The translations under genes were made by a program, and so were the position numbers. From contig NZ_CP044549.1 in the NCBI RefSeq assembly GCF_009859475.1, positions 1,798,001-1,862,000 of the forward strand: a stretch of DNA of 64,000 nt. Direction: 5' to 3'. Source of the DNA: Hydrogenophaga sp. BPS33 (lineage in GTDB: Bacteria; Pseudomonadota; Gammaproteobacteria; Burkholderiales; Burkholderiaceae_C). Of this stretch, positions 28,177 to 38,761 are shown one piece after another (the first letter of the stretch is position 1; every line of letters starts with the position of its first letter). The notes beneath the pieces were generated by a model. The model had not been told where the DNA came from, ran no database searches, and saw nothing but the letters and a program-made list of their open reading frames with translations.

Positions 28177-29703
28177 TCAGGTCAGATCGCGGCGCCGCAG
28201 CTTGCCCGATTCGGTCTGCGGCAGTGCGTCGACGAAGACCACGGTCTTGGGTGCCATCCAGCTTTCCAGCCGGGCCAGGCAATGGCGGATGACGTCGCGC
28301 TCGGTGAGTGTGGCGCCCTCGCGCGCGCGCACAAAGGCTTTCACGGCCAGCCCGAGGCGTTCGTCGGGCATGTGGGTCACGGCGGCCTCGCGCACGGCGG
28401 GCAGTTCGCAGATGGCGTTCTCCACTTCGAGCGGGTAGACCTTTTCGCCTCGCGACTTGAACATGTCGTCGGTGCGGCCCACGCAGTAGAGCCAGCCTTC
28501 GGCGTCGCTGCGGAAGAGGTCGCCGGTGCGCAGGGTGTGTTCGCCAGCTCCCGGGCCGGGCGTGATGCGGGTGGAGAGGCCGGCCGGAGCGTTCCAGTAG
28601 CCCGGGCTTACGTGCGCGCCGCACAGCACCAGTTCGCCGGTGCTGCCCGCAGGCAGGCGCTGGCCCTGCTCGTCTTCCAGCCAGTGCTGCTGGTGCGCCA
28701 GGCCTCGCCCGACGCTCTCGGGCCGTGTGTCGACTTCCTCGTGCGGCAGGTAGCTCGCGCGCATGCATTCGGTGAGGCCGTACATAAGCAGCAGGCGCGC
28801 CTGCGGCAGGCGCTGGCGCAGCAGCGCCGTGTGCGCGGCGGGCAGACCGGCCGCGGCGTTGGTGATGAGGCGCAGCGCGCTCAGGTCATGCGCGGCCATG
28901 TCCAGCGCCAGCAGGCTGGCCCAGAGCGTGGGCACGCCCGGAAACACGGTGACGCGCCGCGCCGCCAGGTTCTGCAGCAGCCGCACGGGGAAGGCCGCCG
29001 AGTTGTCCAGCACCAGCGTGGCACCGATGCCCAGCCCCATGACCACGTGGGACAGGCCATAGCTGAAGGCGGGCGGCAGCGCCAGGCCGATCACGTCCTC
29101 GGGCTGCAGATGCAGGTAGGCCTGCACGGCGCGCCAGGCCGCCACCATGTTGCCGTGGGTGAGCATCACCCCCTTGGGCAGCCCGGTGGTGCCCGAGGTG
29201 TAGAGCAAGGTGGCCAGGTCACCTGGGCTGCCCGGACCGGTGCCGAAGCGGGCCGTGGCGCTGGGGGTGGGCCAGCCAGGGGTGCCGATGTCGCCCTGCA
29301 CCCAGACCCGGGGGGCGTTCTGCAGACCGGTCAGCGCGGCTTTCCAGGCGGTGGCCAGCGAGACCTGGGTGAGCAGGGCCCGCGCGCCGGTGTCCCCCAG
29401 CACGTGAGCGAGCTTGGCGGCCTTGGTCTGCGCGCCCAGCGGCACCACCACCGCCCCCAGGCGCCACACCGCGTGCAGACTGGCGACGTAATCCACCCCG
29501 CTGTCGAGCAGCAGCACCACGCGGTCACCGCGCCCGATGCCGGCGGCGTGCAGCGCGTTGGCGATGCCATTCGCGCGTTCGCCGAGTTCGCGGTAGCTGC
29601 ACGAGCGCTCGCCCACGACGACGGCGTTCCTCTCGGGCACGTCGAGGCAGCGCGCGTCGAACGCGCTGTGCACGAAGGGTCCGGGCAGGAAGGCCAGGCT
29701 CAC
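28177..29703 (-). CDS. AMP-forming acyl ligase (acyl-CoA/ACP synthetase)
   Basis: A 508-residue adenylate-forming enzyme that activates a carboxylic acid with ATP and passes it to CoA or a carrier protein. The ATP-binding motif YTSGTTGLPKG is at residues 168-178. Later come the GELVLCG and GWLYCVGRTDDMFKSRGEKVYP blocks, and the catalytic lysine in SGKLRRR at the C terminus. It begins at a GTG overlapping the amidotransferase stop (GTGA). It resembles the ligases found with exosortase systems, but no exosortase gene is seen. Loading the adjacent carrier protein is the most likely role. Confidence 0.85.
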   Translation of the reverse strand: MSLAFLPGPFVHSAFDARCLDVPERNAVVVGERSCSYRELGERANGIANALHAAGIGRGDRVVLLLDSGVDYVASLHAVWRLGAVVVPLGAQTKAAKLAHVLGDTGARALLTQVSLATAWKAALTGLQNAPRVWVQGDIGTPGWPTPSATARFGTGPGSPGDLATLLYTSGTTGLPKGVMLTHGNMVAAWRAVQAYLHLQPEDVIGLALPPAFSYGLSHVVMGLGIGATLVLDNSAAFPVRLLQNLAARRVTVFPGVPTLWASLLALDMAAHDLSALRLITNAAAGLPAAHTALLRQRLPQARLLLMYGLTECMRASYLPHEEVDTRPESVGRGLAHQQHWLEDEQGQRLPAGSTGELVLCGAHVSPGYWNAPAGLSTRITPGPGAGEHTLRTGDLFRSDAEGWLYCVGRTDDMFKSRGEKVYPLEVENAICELPAVREAAVTHMPDERLGLAVKAFVRAREGATLTERDVIRHCLARLESWMAPKTVVFVDALPQTESGKLRRRDLT

Positions 29704-31640
29704 GCGTTCTCCAGCACGGGGGTGGCAGGCTTGACGAATTGCGCGTGCAGCAGCATGGTGGAAAGCACGCCCACGAAGGCCATGTTGTCGGCAAATCCGG
29801 TGGCGCGGCCGGTGGCGCACTTGGCACTGAGCCGCGCCACGGCGGGCGCATCGAACAGGCCGGCGTCGCGCACGCGGGTGTCGCTGAGCAGTTCGGCCAC
29901 CCAGGGCAGCGGCTGGCCGTTGTGGAAGAAGCTGGCGCTGTCGGGCGAGCGGTAGGGCTGCTTGGTGCGGCGGCCGATCTGCGGCGGCAGCTCGTGCGCG
30001 AAGGCCTTGCGCAGCAGCAGCTTTTCGCTGAGACCGCGCATTTTCAGGCGCGGGGGCAGGCGGGCGGCGAACGCGATCACGCGGGGGTCGAGGAAGGGGT
30101 AGCGCCCCTCGATGGAGGCGGCCATGGCCATGCGGTCGCCTTGCGCGGCCAGCAGGTAGCCGCTCATGAGCGTGTGCGCTTCGACGTACTGGTCGCGCGC
30201 CATCGGCAGCCATTGGTCGAAGCGCTCGGGCAACTGCGCGCGCAGTTGCCCTGCCGGGTCGTGCCGCGCGAGCGCCTGCTGGCGCTCGGGGGTGAAGAAG
30301 GCCCAGGCGCGCCGCGTGCTGGACAGCCGGGTCTGGTGCGCGAAGACCGCGTCGTGGCCCGGCACGCGGCTGTCGGTGAAGAAGCGTTGCGACAGCGCGT
30401 TGGCGCCACCGGGCGATCGCGCCAGCCAGGGGTAGAGCCGCTCGACGATGCGGGCGCGCCTGGGCGAGTCGGGGCGCTGCGCGACGAAGCGGCGGATCTT
30501 CGCTTCCTTGAACAGGTCGTAGCCGCCGAAGACTTCGTCGGCCCCTTCGCCGGTGAGCACCACCTTGTAGCCGGCGGCGCGCACGCTGTCGGCCAGGCGC
30601 AGCATGGGCGTGGGGGCGGTGCGCACCAGCGGCGTTTCGGCGTGCCATACGGTGCGAGCGAACGCGGTGGCGATGTCGTGGCGGCTGCAGCCGATGGAGG
30701 AGTGCTGCGTATCCAGATGCCGCACCATGCGCTGCTGGTGTTCGCTTTCGTCGAATTCCGGGTCGTCGAAGGTGAGCGAGAAGCTGCGCAGCGGCGCGTC
30801 GGTGTGGCGGCGGATGATGGTGGTGAGGATGGACGAGTCCAGGCCACCGCTGAGGTAGGCGCCCACTGGTACGTCGGCCCGCAGCTGCAGGCGGACCGCG
30901 TCCACCAACAGGGCGTGCAATTCATCGGCCAGGGCGTCTTCGTCCACCGGCGTGAAGGGGTCGGTGAGCGGGAAATCCCAGTCCCACCAGCGCGTGAGGG
31001 TCTGGCCCCGGGCATCGATGGCGAAGCAGTGGCCGGGCGGCAGGCAGTGGATGCCTTCGAACGCGGTGTGCGGCGCCAGCGGTGCCCACCAGCCGAAGGT
31101 GGCGGCCAGTCCCGCGCTGTCCAGCGCCCGGGGCACCTCGGGCAGCGCGAACAGGGCCTTGGCTTCGGAGGCGAATGCCAGGCGCTGGCCCACACGGGTC
31201 CAGAACAGCGGTCGTATGCCCACGCCGTCGCGTGCCAGCAGCAGGCGCTGTCGCCGCGCGTCCCACAGGCCGAGGGCGAACTGGCCGTTGAGGCGCGAGA
31301 GGAAGGCATCGCCCCAGGCCTGGTAGGCCTGCAGCAGCACCTCGGTGTCGGAATCGGTGGCGAAGCGGTGGCCGCACTGGCGCAGTTCGGTGCGCAGTTC
31401 GATGTAGTTGAAGATCTCGCCGTTGAAGACCAGTTGCACCTGGCCATCGGCGCTGCCCATGGGTTGCGCGCCGCCTTCGGGGTCGATGATGGCCAGGCGC
31501 GCGTGGGCCAGGCCGATGGGGCCTTGGATCCAGGTGCCGCGGCCGTCCGGGCCTCGGTGGCTGAGCGTGCCGATCATGGCGTCGAGCTCGGCCCGTTCGG
31601 GGACGCGCCTGGGGTCGAAGACGCCTGCGATGCCGCACAT
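29700..31640 (-). CDS. Asparagine-synthetase-like glutamine amidotransferase
   Basis: A 646-residue two-domain enzyme. The N-terminal glutaminase has the nucleophile Cys2 (MCGIAG) and supporting motifs NGEIFNY and RDGVGIRPL. The synthetase domain has the ATP loop SGGLDSS at 264-270 and TGEGADEVFGGYD. Both active sites look intact, so it can use glutamine to make an amide or a related C-N bond from an adenylated carboxylate. In this cluster the substrate is probably a pathway intermediate rather than free aspartate. It is co-transcribed with the ligase downstream and the acyltransferase upstream. Confidence 0.85.
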   Translation of the reverse strand: MCGIAGVFDPRRVPERAELDAMIGTLSHRGPDGRGTWIQGPIGLAHARLAIIDPEGGAQPMGSADGQVQLVFNGEIFNYIELRTELRQCGHRFATDSDTEVLLQAYQAWGDAFLSRLNGQFALGLWDARRQRLLLARDGVGIRPLFWTRVGQRLAFASEAKALFALPEVPRALDSAGLAATFGWWAPLAPHTAFEGIHCLPPGHCFAIDARGQTLTRWWDWDFPLTDPFTPVDEDALADELHALLVDAVRLQLRADVPVGAYLSGGLDSSILTTIIRRHTDAPLRSFSLTFDDPEFDESEHQQRMVRHLDTQHSSIGCSRHDIATAFARTVWHAETPLVRTAPTPMLRLADSVRAAGYKVVLTGEGADEVFGGYDLFKEAKIRRFVAQRPDSPRRARIVERLYPWLARSPGGANALSQRFFTDSRVPGHDAVFAHQTRLSSTRRAWAFFTPERQQALARHDPAGQLRAQLPERFDQWLPMARDQYVEAHTLMSGYLLAAQGDRMAMAASIEGRYPFLDPRVIAFAARLPPRLKMRGLSEKLLLRKAFAHELPPQIGRRTKQPYRSPDSASFFHNGQPLPWVAELLSDTRVRDAGLFDAPAVARLSAKCATGRATGFADNMAFVGVLSTMLLHAQFVKPATPVLENA

Positions 31641-31670
31641 CGTCAGCCCCTCCTCATGGCGCGCTGTGTG

Positions 31671-32834
31671 TCACAGCGCATCGCCATCGTCGCTCGCGTC
31701 GGTGAGGCTCCAGCGGGCCTGGGCCAGAAGCCGGGCCAGTGCCGGGTCGCGCGACTGCACGCCGCACAGGCGGCCTTCGTCGCCGTGCGAGGCCAGGAAT
31801 CCCGCTTGCGCGGCCACGCGCTGCGCGGCGTGGTCCTGCAGGGTCACGCGCACGCAACTGCAGCGTTGAGCGGCGGCTTCGCGCACGGCTTCGTGCAGCA
31901 GGGCGTGCAAGGTGGCATCGCTGTCGTGATGCCAGTCGACCACGTGCAGTTCCGGTCGCCCGCGGTCGTCGGCGCCGATCGACCAGGCGATGAGGCCCAC
32001 CACCGCGCCCTCGCGCCGCGCCAGGCGCAGCGAGAGGCCGCGGCGCGGGTTGCCCATCAGCCGTTGCTGCAGGTAGGCGCTGTCGCGCCGCAGGCGAACG
32101 CAGTCTGCGTCCTGGCCGCTGGGCACTGGCATGGCCGGGTCCAGCCGTGTGGCGCTCTCCACCGTGATACCGCGGGGACGGTGGCGACGCAGTGCGAGCC
32201 GCCGAAGCGCGAGTCCACCATTGGCCATCCGCATCACCAGCGGCAGGCCGGCCGCAGCGGGCCAGCGGCGACGCACGAAGGGCGCGAGGTCCAGCGGGTG
32301 CGTGAAGGTCAGGCGCGGGGGCAGCGGCTCGAACATGCGGCGCACGATGCCCGCGGAGTTGTGGTTGGCGCCCACCGCCAGCGTGAAGTCGTGGCGAGCG
32401 AGCATGGCCTGGTTGAGCCAGATGCCCAGGCCGGACTCCTGCGCTTCGGGACGGATCAGCAGGTCCATGACCTGCGCGCCCGACCAGGATTGGGCACCGA
32501 GCTCGGCGCGCAGTGCTTCCACGCCGATGATCGCCATGATCTGGCCCTGTGCCCGCAGGTACCACAGATCACCGAAGCCACCGCTGTCGCGCCCGAGCCG
32601 GTAGCGCCAGCGCAGGTAGGCGTGGTCGTCCCAGGCGCCGCGCAGATGTTCCTGCCGCAGCGCGACGATGTCGGGCAGATCGGCCAGCTGTGCGGGCTTC
32701 AGGGCGGCGGGCAGGGCTGCGGCCTCCCATCCGAGGCTGCGCGCCACCAGCCGCCCGAGTTTTTCGTGCTCGGGCAGGCGGGCCACGGGCGCGACGGAGC
32801 GCCGCACATCAACTGCTTTCAAACAGCACCCCAT
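31671..32834 (-). CDS. GNAT-family N-acyltransferase
   Basis: A 387-residue protein with the GNAT fold in residues about 45-190 (LPDIVALRQEHLRGAWDD, then VMDLLIRPEAQESGLGIWL as the acyl-CoA/pantetheine binding loop). A second GNAT-like half follows (residues about 230-370), so it may be a tandem-domain enzyme. The ATG used overlaps the upstream carrier gene by 26 bp; a GTG at 32807, just after that gene's stop, is an alternative start. Within the operon it could N-acylate an amine using the carrier-bound acyl group. Confidence 0.75.
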   Translation of the reverse strand: MGCCLKAVDVRRSVAPVARLPEHEKLGRLVARSLGWEAAALPAALKPAQLADLPDIVALRQEHLRGAWDDHAYLRWRYRLGRDSGGFGDLWYLRAQGQIMAIIGVEALRAELGAQSWSGAQVMDLLIRPEAQESGLGIWLNQAMLARHDFTLAVGANHNSAGIVRRMFEPLPPRLTFTHPLDLAPFVRRRWPAAAGLPLVMRMANGGLALRRLALRRHRPRGITVESATRLDPAMPVPSGQDADCVRLRRDSAYLQQRLMGNPRRGLSLRLARREGAVVGLIAWSIGADDRGRPELHVVDWHHDSDATLHALLHEAVREAAAQRCSCVRVTLQDHAAQRVAAQAGFLASHGDEGRLCGVQSRDPALARLLAQARWSLTDASDDGDAL

Positions 32835-33078
32835 GCACCCGCAGGAAGGCCAGCACGTCGCCGATGCGGGTCATCTCGCGCGACACCTCGGCGGTCAGTT
32901 CCAGGCCGAAGCGCTCGTCGAGCTCGGCCATCAGCATGAGCGCTCCCATGGAGTCCCAGTCGTCGATGGCGTCGCGCTCCAGGTCCGCGTGCAGAGCGTC
33001 CACCGGCATGTTGAAGCACTCGGCCAGCATGCCCAAGGCGTCGCTCTCGGAGATCGGGGTCTGTGTTTTTTCACTCAT
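32809..33078 (-). CDS. Acyl carrier protein 2
   Basis: An 89-residue carrier protein with the phosphopantetheine serine at residue 43 in DDWDSMGALMLMAEL, the canonical DSM motif. It lies 10 bp after the ketosynthase gene and before the GNAT gene. It is distinct from carrier protein 1 in both length and motif, so the operon has two separate carriers, one probably serving the ketosynthase and one the AMP ligase. Confidence 0.87.
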   Translation of the reverse strand: MSEKTQTPISESDALGMLAECFNMPVDALHADLERDAIDDWDSMGALMLMAELDERFGLELTAEVSREMTRIGDVLAFLRVHGVLFESS

Positions 33079-33088
33079 CGGTTGCCTC

Positions 33089-34132
33089 TCATTGCAAGGC
33101 CAGGCCTTCGCCGTCGTCGTGCATCAGCACGGTGTGGCCGTCCACCTGGATCAAGGCCGAGGCCCAGGACAGACCCACGCCGTAACCCAGCAACATCCAG
33201 TGCTGGCGCTGACCGGTGGCCGGCGGGCTCAGGCGACGCGTCATGGCCACCGCCACCGAAGGGCCACCGCAATTGCCGCTGTCTTCGATCGACAAGGGCA
33301 CGCGGTCCTCAGGCAGACCGCTCTTTTTCATGAGGTGCTTCATGATGAAGCGGTTCGATTGGTGGAACACGAACGCATCTACGTCGGCCACGGTCTTGCC
33401 CGCGAACGCCAAGGTCTCGGCAATCAGCGGGGGCACGCGCTTGATGGTGAAGTTGAAGATCGCCGCGCCGTCCATTTCGAGAAATCGGTGGCGCGGGTTG
33501 GCGGGCTCGCGGTCGCGGAAGCCGCCGCCGCGCAGGATCAGGCCCTCGGCACCGCTGCCATCGGTGTGCAGCACGAATTGCCCACCGGCGCCCGGACTGT
33601 CGTCGAGCTCCAGCGCTGTGGCAGAGCCCGCGTCGCTGAACAGCAGCACGGTGGCCTGGTCCTCGGGGCTCACGAAGCGGCTGGGCGTCTCGCCGTGCAG
33701 CATCAGCACGCGCTGGTGCCCGCCGCCGCGCAGCATGGTGGCCGCGATGTACAGGCCGTAGGGATAACCGGAGCAGCCCAGGCCGACGTCGAAGGCGGCG
33801 CAAGTGTCCGGCAGGCCCAGCCGCTGTTGCAGCAGACAGGCTGTGGAGGGCAGGAAGTGGTCTGGCGTTTGGGTGACGAAGATGAGCGCGCTCACGGTTT
33901 CGGGAGCCCAGCCCAGCCGCTCCATCAGGCGCGAGGCGGCGCGATGGCACAGGTCGGCCGAGGTGACCGACGGCGCAACGACGCGGCGCTCACGCACCCC
34001 CGCCATGGCCACCACCTTGCGCACATCCTCCGGTGGGAAGCCGAGAGTGGGGTCCAGGTTGTCGACGACCGCGGGAGGAAGACAGGTGCTGATCCCCGAA
34101 ATACGGAATCCGCCGATGTTGGACTGGCTCAC
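33089..34132 (-). CDS. 3-oxoacyl-ACP synthase III (KAS III-like)
   Basis: A 347-residue thiolase-fold enzyme with an intact KAS III triad: Cys120 in DVGLGCSGYPYG, His257 in VFHQSN and Asn287 in DSGNCGGPS. It would condense an acyl-CoA or acyl-ACP with a malonyl group on a carrier protein, or act as an acyltransferase as some KAS III relatives do. It is the first gene of the seven-gene operon and is not next to other fatty-acid synthesis genes, so it is probably a pathway-specific copy, not the housekeeping FabH. Confidence 0.87.
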   Translation of the reverse strand: MSQSNIGGFRISGISTCLPPAVVDNLDPTLGFPPEDVRKVVAMAGVRERRVVAPSVTSADLCHRAASRLMERLGWAPETVSALIFVTQTPDHFLPSTACLLQQRLGLPDTCAAFDVGLGCSGYPYGLYIAATMLRGGGHQRVLMLHGETPSRFVSPEDQATVLLFSDAGSATALELDDSPGAGGQFVLHTDGSGAEGLILRGGGFRDREPANPRHRFLEMDGAAIFNFTIKRVPPLIAETLAFAGKTVADVDAFVFHQSNRFIMKHLMKKSGLPEDRVPLSIEDSGNCGGPSVAVAMTRRLSPPATGQRQHWMLLGYGVGLSWASALIQVDGHTVLMHDDGEGLALQ

Positions 34133-34267
34133 CCCAGGGTTCCTCCGCTCATTCTTGGGTTGGAAAGCCCGGCGGCGTCCCGCGCGCCGCGCGGGTTGCC
34201 GAGCGTCCAGCAGTATACGAGGCAGGTCTAAAGACTGGGGTATGCAGGCCGGAAGACGGGTGATATG

Positions 34268-34726
34268 TCACGAAATGCGCTGCAATGCGTCCTCGCGCCA
34301 GAACTGGAGCGCCGCGTAGTAGCCCTCCCACACGCAGCCGTTGCAGCCGCGTTCGCAGCAGGTGGTGGGTTCGGGCGGTGGCGCACGCAGCGCGGTGTCG
34401 AGATCGATCCCTTGTTGCCGCGCCCGGCTTCGCAGGTGGAACACCAGCGCTTGCGCGGTGGGCAGGTCCACCAGAGGAACGCTCAGAGGATCGTGCTGCA
34501 CAAAGCGCGGCTGCTCGCGCCCTTCGAAAACCGCCACCTCGGCGAACATCGCCGCCGGCCGCACCCACAGCGCCCAGCCCCCGTACAGCGCGCGGTACAG
34601 CGTCATGCCCTGCAGGTCTTCGCTGTGGCGCACCGTGTCGAGCACCTCGTACCAGCGGCCCTTGTAGTGGCGGTACAGGCCGGGTGGGGTGGGATGCAAT
34701 GGGGGCAGGTCGTCGGGCTCGGGCAT
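34268..34726 (-). CDS. DUF1653 and oxidoreductase-like domain protein
   Basis: A 152-residue protein. Residues about 14-75 match DUF1653 (GLYRHYKGRWYEVLDTVRHSE, then YRALYGGWALWVRPAAMF). The C-terminal part has the CCERGCNGCVWEGYY cysteine cluster of the oxidoreductase-like domain. Neither domain has a known reaction; the cysteines may bind a metal or act in redox. The start is the ATG directly before the conserved block. It lies between the ketosynthase operon and thiC, on the same strand. Confidence 0.8.
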   Translation of the reverse strand: MPEPDDLPPLHPTPPGLYRHYKGRWYEVLDTVRHSEDLQGMTLYRALYGGWALWVRPAAMFAEVAVFEGREQPRFVQHDPLSVPLVDLPTAQALVFHLRSRARQQGIDLDTALRAPPPEPTTCCERGCNGCVWEGYYAALQFWREDALQRIS

Positions 34727-34743
34727 GGCGGCGAGTGTAGACG

Positions 34744-37008
<2,265 letters not shown>

Positions 37009-37824
37009 TCAGACGGCCACAGTACGGTGCAACACCGGCGTCTCCGGCACCGGATACCCCGCCGCGCCAAAGGTGCTCACCACCGCCTTGTGCGTGTCGA
37101 AGTAGACCTGCCAGTAGTGGTCGGTGTGCGTGTAGGGCCGCACGCACAGCAAGGGCCCTTCGGGTGTGAACTGGAGAATCTCCACATCGGGCGGGGGCGA
37201 TGTGACCACGTTGGGAATGGCCGCCACCGCCGTGCGCAGGCGTGCCATCGCGTCGTTCACGTCCACGCCGTTGGCCACCTTGGCCACGCAGTCGACGCGG
37301 CGGTACGGCTCCTGGCTGAAGTTCTGGATGTTGTCGGCGAACACCTTGTTGTTGCCCACGATCGTCGTCACGTTGTCGGGTGTGAGGATGGTGGTGGCGA
37401 ACAGGCCGAGCTCCTTCACCGTGCCCGTGGTGCCGCCGGCGCAGATGAAGTCGCCCACCTTGTAGGGCCGCAACACCTGCAGGAAGATGCCCGCCGCGAA
37501 ATTGGCGAGCATGCCGCTCCAGGCCACGCCGATCGCCAGGCCCGCGCCGGCCAGCAAGGCCGCGAACGAGGTGGTGCGCACGCCGAAGATGTCCAGGATC
37601 GCGAGGATCAGGACGATGGTCAGCAGCACCGAGAGGATGGACTTGAGGTACTGGATCAGCGTCTGGTCGAGCTTGCGGCCCTTTTCCATGGCCTTGCCGA
37701 TCAGCCCGACGGCGATGCCGATCAGCCAGCGTCCGACGACCCACGCCGCAATGGCGCCGAGCAGCTTGAGGCCGAAGTCGGCCCCCTGGGTGACAAGAAA
37801 ACCCCAGATGACTTCCGTGTTCAT
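37009..37824 (-). CDS. Small-conductance mechanosensitive channel (MscS family)
   Basis: A 271-residue membrane protein with three N-terminal spans. The pore-lining third helix is GAGLAIGVAWSGMLANFAAGIFLQVLRPYKVGDFI-like, with the Gly/Ala-rich packing typical of MscS, followed by the beta domain and C-terminal part. It opens under membrane tension to release solutes during osmotic downshock. The start is the ATG preceded by GGAGGG; a TTG 21 bp upstream was not used. It is divergent from the spermidine-synthase-like gene. Confidence 0.9.
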   Translation of the reverse strand: MNTEVIWGFLVTQGADFGLKLLGAIAAWVVGRWLIGIAVGLIGKAMEKGRKLDQTLIQYLKSILSVLLTIVLILAILDIFGVRTTSFAALLAGAGLAIGVAWSGMLANFAAGIFLQVLRPYKVGDFICAGGTTGTVKELGLFATTILTPDNVTTIVGNNKVFADNIQNFSQEPYRRVDCVAKVANGVDVNDAMARLRTAVAAIPNVVTSPPPDVEILQFTPEGPLLCVRPYTHTDHYWQVYFDTHKAVVSTFGAAGYPVPETPVLHRTVAV

Positions 37825-37971
37825 AATGAGCCCTCCAAAAGACAACCACCAAACGATGCAGCGCTTGTTTCACCGATCCGGGATGGCAGATTCCTTCTTC
37901 TTCGTGGTCCCGCTCCCGACGGCCGACGCATTGTGCTCTCGGAGCGCCATTTTTGCAGCCATGGTGGTCGC

Positions 37972-38754
37972 ATGAAGATGGGGGCCAACGCCGCCGCCCG
38001 GCAACGCCGCACGGTGCAGACCCTGCCCGAGGTCACCATCTCCGAAGACAGCGAAGTCCGCTTCCTGCATCTGGGCACCGAATGGATCCAGGGCTCCATG
38101 CTGCTGGACCAGCCGTTCGAGATCGAGCTCGACTACGTGCGCCGCATGATGGCCTGGTTGCTGTTCGTCGAGCCCGATTCGGTGCCCAAGCGCCGCGCGC
38201 TGCAGCTCGGCCTGGGCTCGGCCGCGCTCACCAAGTTCTGCTTCAAGAAGCTGCGCATGGACACGACCGCGATCGAGATCAATCCGCAGGTGCTGGCCGT
38301 GTGCCGCCAATGGTTCAAGCTGCCGGCCGATGGACCGCGCCTGCGCGTGCTCCTGGCCGACGCAGGTGAGGAGATCCGCCGCGCGCCCCACATCGGCGCC
38401 TACGACGCGCTGCAGGTCGACCTGTACGACCACGAGGCCGCCGCGCCCGTGCTCGACAGCCCCGACTTCTACGCCGATTGTCGCCACGCGCTCACCGACG
38501 ATGGGTGCATGACGGTCAACCTCTTTGGCCGGGACGCGAGCTACGAACGCTCGTTGCAGAGCATCTGCGCCGCGTTCGGCGCGGATGCGGTGTGGGCCTT
38601 CAAGCCGACGCGCGAAGGCAACACCATCGTGCTGGCCCAGCGCACGGCCGAGCGGCCCACGCGCATGGCGCTGCTGGCCCGCGCCGAAGCGGTGAACGCG
38701 CGCTGGGGCCTGCCCGCCGAGAAATGGCTGCGCCTGTTCAAACCCGTATCCTGA
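37972..38754 (+). CDS. Spermidine-synthase-like methyltransferase-fold protein
   Basis: A 260-residue protein with a Rossmann-type fold like spermidine synthase. The motif I region is LQLGLGSAALTKFCFKKL, followed by AIEINPQVLAVCRQWFKLP and a YDALQVDLYDHE block around the expected catalytic aspartate. It lacks the long N-terminal domain of some polyamine synthases. Its true substrate is uncertain; many such proteins in this group are annotated only by fold. Two ATG codons 6 bp apart could serve as start. The next gene begins 7 bp downstream. Confidence 0.75.
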   Translation: MKMGANAAARQRRTVQTLPEVTISEDSEVRFLHLGTEWIQGSMLLDQPFEIELDYVRRMMAWLLFVEPDSVPKRRALQLGLGSAALTKFCFKKLRMDTTAIEINPQVLAVCRQWFKLPADGPRLRVLLADAGEEIRRAPHIGAYDALQVDLYDHEAAAPVLDSPDFYADCRHALTDDGCMTVNLFGRDASYERSLQSICAAFGADAVWAFKPTREGNTIVLAQRTAERPTRMALLARAEAVNARWGLPAEKWLRLFKPVS

Positions 38755-38761
38755 GGGCCGC

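Noticed and set aside
29739..32939. An open frame of about 1066 codons on the plus strand across the amidotransferase and GNAT genes
   Set aside because: The minus-strand genes have intact catalytic motifs and tight operon spacing; the plus-strand frame shows no domain and has shadow-like composition.
26918..34132. Exosortase/PEP-CTERM-associated ligase and amidotransferase cluster
   Set aside because: The ligase and amidotransferase resemble members of that system, but I see no exosortase, PEP-CTERM protein or polysaccharide gene in the window.
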